Positions 6,813 through 10,050 of a stretch of 10,050 nt of DNA are shown piece by piece. The notes beneath the pieces are model-generated. The model worked only from the letters and a program-made list of their open reading frames with translations. It ran no database searches and was not told the DNA's origin. The stretch is from Rubrobacter sp. GTDB taxonomy: Bacteria > Actinomycetota > Rubrobacteria > Rubrobacterales > Rubrobacteraceae. The DNA lies in the NCBI GenBank assembly GCA_016781885.1, contig JADDPM010000080.1, positions 1-10,050 of the forward strand, in the 5' to 3' direction. Position 1 is the first letter of the stretch, and each line of letters opens with the position of its first letter. The position numbers and the translations under genes were made by a program.

Positions 6813-7018
6813 TAAAGCTCCCTCCTCCTTACCCGAACTCTTCCCTACGAGCGAATCGTGTCACCTCTCGCAGCAAAGCGCAGCTCAAACAAGGCTTCTG
6901 ATAGATAGATGCGTCAAAGGGAGCTGCTCCTATCCATCTTTACGACGCGGTTTCTGTTATTTTGGTGGTCAGGATCTCCTCCGGCAGAAGCGAACACGGG
7001 GAAGTGATAGAGGAACAC
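6813..7018. other. Divergent intergenic region
   Basis: This 206-nt stretch separates the interrupted membrane gene from the methyltransferase. It contains the ribosome binding sites of both and a short GATA triplication at 6899-6910. I see no convincing promoter hexamer pair, repeat or small gene. Confidence 0.35.
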
Positions 7019-7840
7019 ATGGGCGCGCAGCCTCAACCTCCCGATCTGACAGAGATCAAGAGACGCCAGCAACGTGCCTGGGCGTCTGGTGACTACGCGA
7101 TGTTCGGCGCGACGCTACTCGTTATTAGCGAGCTCCTCTGCGAGGCCGTGGATCTCCGGCCCGGCCAGAGGGTCCTCGACGTGGCGACCGGCAGCGGCAA
7201 CACGGCCCTGGCTGCTGCCCGCCGCTTCTGTGAGGTGACCGGCATAGACTACGTCCCAGCCCTGCTGGAGCGGGGCCGAGAGCGGGCCGCCGCCGAACGG
7301 TTAGAGATCGCCTTTCGGGAGGGCGACGCGGAGGATATCCCTTTTCCGGACGCTTCTTTTGATGTAGTGCTCTCGACTGTAGGGGTGATGTTCGCTCCGG
7401 ACCAGAGAAAGGCGGCTGACGAGCTGCTCCGGGTCTGCCGGCCCGGGGGGAGGATCGGGCTGGCGAGCTGGACTCCCGATAGCTTCGCCGCGGAGATGCC
7501 GCGCGTCTTCGCCCGTTACGCGCCCCCGCCCCCCGGTTTGGAGTCACCCTCGCTCTGGGGCAGAGAGGAAAGGGCGCGCGAACTCCTCGGCAACGGCATC
7601 AAAGACTTTCGGTCCGTCCGGCGTAGCTTCGTGTTCCGCTACCGTTCGGTCGGACACTATCTCCAGATGCTCCAGACTCACCTCGGTCCTACGCTGGAGT
7701 CTTTCCGTTCGCTCGGGGCGGAAGAGAAGAAAAGGCTGGCCGGCGAGGTCGTAGACCTCGCAAACCGCTTCAACCGTTCGGGTGACGAGACGATGGTGGT
7801 GCCGAGCGACTACCTTGAGGTGGTGGCGATCAGGGGTTGA
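7019..7840 (+). CDS. Class I SAM-dependent methyltransferase (UbiE-like)
   Basis: The product is a 273-aa soluble methyltransferase of the Rossmann (class I) fold. Motif I is VLDVATGSGN (52-61), and the acidic ribose-binding residue is Asp77 (GIDYVP). GDAEDIPFPDASFDVV (102-117) covers motifs II-III, and ELLRVCRPGGRIGLASWTP (135-153) is the post-motif strand. This resembles UbiE/COQ5-like enzymes, but the substrate cannot be read from sequence. The ATG at 7019 follows GAGGA (7010-7014) at 4 nt. Upstream GTG starts (6962, 7004) are in frame but weaker and add residues outside the fold. It is not EgtD, the hercynine-forming enzyme, whose architecture and length differ. The radical SAM gene begins 118 nt downstream on the same strand, so co-expression is possible but not shown. 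Confidence 0.85.
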   Translation: MGAQPQPPDLTEIKRRQQRAWASGDYAMFGATLLVISELLCEAVDLRPGQRVLDVATGSGNTALAAARRFCEVTGIDYVPALLERGRERAAAERLEIAFREGDAEDIPFPDASFDVVLSTVGVMFAPDQRKAADELLRVCRPGGRIGLASWTPDSFAAEMPRVFARYAPPPPGLESPSLWGREERARELLGNGIKDFRSVRRSFVFRYRSVGHYLQMLQTHLGPTLESFRSLGAEEKKRLAGEVVDLANRFNRSGDETMVVPSDYLEVVAIRG

Positions 7841-7899
7841 GGCGGAGATACCGTCTTAAGGGTTATGATCTATAGAGTTCGTTTAACCGTAAGGAAACA

Positions 7900-7968
7900 G
7901 TGAGAAAGCTATGCCATAGTGCGAGTGCTGTGAGACCTGAAATCCCGAAGGAGTGTTTATGTCCGTAG
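7900..7968 (+). CDS. Possible 22-aa Cys-containing small ORF before the radical SAM gene
   Basis: The GTG at 7900 is preceded by AAGGA (7891-7895) at 4 nt. The frame encodes MRKLCHSASAV, then RPEIPKECLCP and TAG, with three Cys including C-x-C near the end. It overlaps the start of the radical SAM gene by 10 nt in another frame, so it could be a coupling leader peptide. It could also be a precursor peptide, since radical SAM/SPASM enzymes often sit beside short Cys-containing substrates. It lacks the usual long leader of such precursors and may be chance. Confidence 0.2.
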   Translation: MRKLCHSASAVRPEIPKECLCP

Positions 7969-8996
7969 CCGTAGGCATCGGCCTTACCAACGAGTGCAAC
8001 CTGGCATGTCCACATTGCTACCGCCCGACGCTGATGAAGCAACGGCTCTCCGTGCCGGAGGTTGAGACCATCCTGGACAATCTCGACGTGGGTTCGGTGA
8101 ACCTCGGGGTGGGGGAGAACGGGGTACACCCGGAGTACCGGGAGATGCTCGCGCTGCTGGCGCGAAGAGACGTGAAGACGGCGATCACCTCGAACGGCTA
8201 CAGCCTGAATATGCTCACCGACGAGGAGCTCTCGGCCTTCCACTCCATCGAGCTCTCCTTCGACTTTCCGACCAAGGAGGAGATGGACGAGTTCCGCGGT
8301 AAGGGCGCGTGGGAGATGGCGATAGAGTCCCTGGAACGTTGCCAGGCTTTGGGCGTGCCCACCTCCGTTGCGGCGGTAATGATGAACACCAACTACGGGC
8401 GGATGGAGGAGGTGGCCCGGTTCGCGGCGGGCCTGGGTTGCGACCTGCGCGTCAACGTGTACCAGCCGGTCGCGGACGAGGAGTTTACCCTCTCCTACGA
8501 GCAGTTCTGGCAGGGGTTCGCCAATTTGTTCGCCGCCGGACCGGTGGTCGTGTGCAGCGAGCCGCTGGTCAACGCGATCATGGGCCTTGAGACGACCCGG
8601 GGCAACCCGTGTGGACAGCGGAGCATCCGGGCGCTGCCGGCGGGTACCATAACCCCCTGTCCCTACTGGCCGGCGGCCGCCGCGCGCATCCCTCACCTCG
8701 CCGATACTGGGCAGAGCATCTGGGACCGGCCCGAGTTCGAGAAGTCCCGGCACTTGCCGAAGGCGTGCGAGCCGTGCCGCTTCGCCGAGAGCTGCGCGGG
8801 GGGGTGCGCGAGTCGCCGGGCTCTGCGCGACAGGCTGGACGAGCCGGATGAGTACTGCCCGGTGGTACGCGGCGAGGACGAGGTCCGGCGCGTCCAGGAG
8901 ATGCTCTCCTATACCTTGAGCAACCCTGAGGATGTGCCGAAGGCGGGCAACGCCTGCACGACCGTCATAAAGACCGCCGGCAACCTACCGGCGTGA
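7959..8996 (+). CDS. Radical SAM/SPASM domain protein with Cys-containing C-terminal tail
   Basis: The 345-aa protein starts at ATG 7959 with GAAGGAG (7947-7953) 5 nt upstream. A GTG at 7953 is in frame but lies inside that site. Cys13-x3-Cys17-x2-Cys20 (CNLACPHC) binds the radical SAM [4Fe-4S] cluster, which cleaves SAM to the 5'-deoxyadenosyl radical. The core barrel covers about 5-200. The C-terminal SPASM domain has Cys218, the G-x4-C of GTITPC (229-234) and Cys270-x2-Cys273-x5-Cys279-x3-Cys283-x16-Cys300, enough for two auxiliary clusters. SPASM enzymes typically modify peptides or proteins (as PqqE, MftC or anaerobic sulfatase maturases do) or haem-like cofactors. The substrate here is not evident. 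Beyond the SPASM domain a 45-residue tail ends in GNACTTVIKTAGNLPA, with one extra Cys333. Two tandem hairpins cover and follow the stop codon. Confidence 0.85.
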   Translation: MSVAVGIGLTNECNLACPHCYRPTLMKQRLSVPEVETILDNLDVGSVNLGVGENGVHPEYREMLALLARRDVKTAITSNGYSLNMLTDEELSAFHSIELSFDFPTKEEMDEFRGKGAWEMAIESLERCQALGVPTSVAAVMMNTNYGRMEEVARFAAGLGCDLRVNVYQPVADEEFTLSYEQFWQGFANLFAAGPVVVCSEPLVNAIMGLETTRGNPCGQRSIRALPAGTITPCPYWPAAAARIPHLADTGQSIWDRPEFEKSRHLPKACEPCRFAESCAGGCASRRALRDRLDEPDEYCPVVRGEDEVRRVQEMLSYTLSNPEDVPKAGNACTTVIKTAGNLPA

Positions 8997-9011
8997 GACC
9001 GGGCCGGTCTC
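8975..9011 (+). terminator. Two tandem hairpins at the radical SAM gene 3' end
   Basis: CGCCGG (8975-8980) pairs with CCGGCG (8988-8993) within the last codons. GAGACCG (8995-9001) pairs with CGGTCTC (9005-9011) around a 3-nt loop, overlapping the TGA. Both are strong but neither is followed by a T tract. They may act as a Rho-assisted terminator or protect the mRNA end. Confidence 0.45.
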
Positions 9012-9041
9012 GATGACGAGCGTAGGGCGGCCAGGCTCTGC

Positions 9042-9762
9042 TCACCCGCGTCCTGAGCAAGAGCTTCGACGTTCGTTTAGATGTGCCTGCTCCGCAACTA
9101 CACAGCCCGGCTCATATGCAGCCCGGTGAACGCCTGGCGTCGACGGACCCGTGTACACGAGATGCGCCGCCCGTATGCCGTCCCTGACCTCGCGGGAGAC
9201 CACCTCCAGCTTCACGCTGATGTTGGAGTAGTCCAGGATCGCCTCGAACATCTTCGTGTGACCGCGCAGGGGCACGCCCTGGAACTAGTCTTTCCAGTAA
9301 CGGTCGTAACGCACGGGGACGCGGGGTGCAACGCCAGGGTTGAGCTGTGAGGGGTCTAGTTCCAAGTGCTTGTGGGTGCAGTTTTTAAAGAACCTCTCGT
9401 AAAGGCCCCGGCCGAGGGCGCCGAACACCACGTCTTCGCTTGTCGGCGCCGGGGTCCGCTTCTCGCGCACCTTCTCGAAGATGGCTTCGAGACCCTTCTC
9501 GTCAAGGCTCAAGGAGTGGAGCTTGTTGACGGTATCGAGGTTTTGGGATGGGCAAGAGTTTGTCGTCGACGTGGGCGAGCGCGCGTTGCTCGTAGGGTCG
9601 TCGCTCCATAAAGCTGGAGAGGGTCGACGACTCACCAGGAGTTAGAAGATGTGCGGTCCGTAGCGGTACACCAGAATACCGTGCTCGTCGCACACGCTGC
9701 CCGCGGCGTGGGGCTTCTCGTCGATCACGCGGACACGCCTGCCGGCCCGCGCCGTCCGTGTT
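9042..9762 (-). pseudogene. glf: Decayed UDP-galactopyranose mutase (glf)
   Basis: Fragments of UDP-galactopyranose mutase, the FAD enzyme that makes UDP-galactofuranose, lie in order on the minus strand. They are: GRRVRVIDEKPHAAG with HGILVYRYGPHIF then TAA; PYEQRALAHVDDKLLPIP in a second frame (about 9610-9555); and NLDTVNKLHSLSLDEKGLEAIFEKVREK through GRGLYERFFKNCTHKHLELDPSQLNPGVAPRVPVRYDRYWKD back in the first frame, then TAG at 9287-9285. Then come FQGVPLRGHTKMFEAILDY and HLVYTGP, and finally a C-terminal scrap, YEPGCVVAEQAHLNER, resembling the family end YNMDQVVAQAL. Missing are the FAD-binding N-terminus (GAGFAG), the HTN after HIF, and about 100 residues between YTGP and the end. Two nonsense codons, two compensating frameshifts and two deletions rule out a working enzyme (active form about 370-390 aa). 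Confidence 0.85.
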
Positions 9763-9804
9763 TATGCCACGTCTTCCCCCGGCCCGATGGGCAGTCGGCG
9801 CAGG

Positions 9805-10050
9805 TTACCAGACGTAGACCAGCGCGAGGAGGGTGATCAGGGTCCCGAGGATCGCTTTTATCCAGGGCTCGGGCAGGAATCGCTGTAGTCTGGCCCCGAC
9901 GTAGCTCCCCGCGAGGCCTCCAGCCCCCAGGACCAGGCCCAGGAGCCAGTCGGGCGCTACCGTCGATTGGCCCCCGTAACCAGTCGCGGCGAGCAGTTGG
10001 AAAAAGACGACCCCGGCGACGGACGTTACGAAAGTTCCTACCAGGGCGGC
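9805..10050 (-). CDS. TauE/SafE-family membrane permease, C-terminal part
   Basis: The last 81 codons of a minus-strand gene enter from the right edge and end at TAA (9807-9805). The sequence has a hydrophobic helix ALVGTFVTSVAGVVFFQLLA, then APDWLLGLVLGAGGLAGSYV with GARLQRFLPEPW, and a final helix AILGTLITLLALVYVW. The GGLAGSYVGARL-x-RFLPE stretch is characteristic of the second repeat of the TauE/SafE (sulfite/anion exporter, formerly DUF81) family of about 250-300 aa. The transported substrate, often an organic sulfur or sulfite anion, cannot be deduced. Its stop lies only about 45 nt from the first recognisable glf remnant. Confidence 0.83.
   Translation of the reverse strand, partial: AALVGTFVTSVAGVVFFQLLAATGYGGQSTVAPDWLLGLVLGAGGLAGSYVGARLQRFLPEPWIKAILGTLITLLALVYVW

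Noticed and set aside
7019..7840. Methyltransferase as EgtD (hercynine synthase) completing the selenoneine pathway
   Set aside because: It has a short UbiE-like layout with a standard VLDVATGSGN motif I, lies more than 3 kb from senA and lacks EgtD-type length and features.
9285..9287. TAG in glf as a pyrrolysine or recoded codon
   Set aside because: The gene also has another nonsense codon, frameshifts and large deletions, so simple decay explains it.
1..10050. CRISPR arrays, tRNA/rRNA genes, insertion sequences or phage genes
   Set aside because: No spaced repeats, no cloverleaf, no transposase or integrase motifs and no terminal inverted repeats were seen by eye.

Overview
The window is high-GC DNA with frequent GTG and TTG starts and purine-rich ribosome binding sites. 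The gene types suggest an actinobacterium, perhaps of the Rubrobacter lineage. These include a selenocysteine-containing SelD, a TMEM260/DUF2723-type mannosyltransferase-like membrane protein and a DUF5519 protein. The lineage is an inference from gene content and codon style; no rRNA or other marker gene is present.

Layout: (1) 1-173, minus: 5' end of a DUF5519/luciferase-domain gene, with a 26-nt near-perfect palindrome just upstream. (2) 466-2478, minus: senB (selenosugar synthase) followed in the same reading frame by selD/senC (selenophosphate synthetase). The only stop between them is a UGA at the catalytic Cys/Sec position of SelD, and a strong hairpin of bacterial SECIS type lies just downstream. 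(3) 2615-3943, plus: senA, an EgtB-like selenoneine synthase, divergent from senB across a 136-nt regulatory gap with two inverted repeats. (4) 3944-4436: no supportable gene. (5) 4437-6065, plus: polytopic DUF2723/TMEM260-type glycosyltransferase. (6) 6255-6812, minus: small membrane protein gene interrupted by an in-frame TAA. (7) 7019-7840, plus: class I SAM methyltransferase. (8) 7959-8996, plus: radical SAM/SPASM protein with a Cys-containing C-terminal tail, preceded by a possible 22-aa Cys-containing small ORF. (9) about 9042-9762, minus: decayed UDP-galactopyranose mutase (glf) pseudogene. (10) 9805-10050, minus: 3' end of a TauE/SafE-family permease.

The central system is a selenoneine (selenium analogue of ergothioneine) gene set. 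SelD makes selenophosphate from selenide and ATP. SenB transfers selenium from selenophosphate to a UDP-sugar to give a selenosugar. SenA joins that selenosugar to hercynine with O2 and iron. No EgtD (hercynine maker) is visible here, so it must be encoded elsewhere.

The unusual point is that SenB and SelD form one open frame across the Sec codon. Termination at UGA would give SenB alone, and Sec insertion would give a 670-aa SenB-SelD fusion. This could couple selenosugar synthesis directly to selenium status. SelD may also start independently at an internal ATG.
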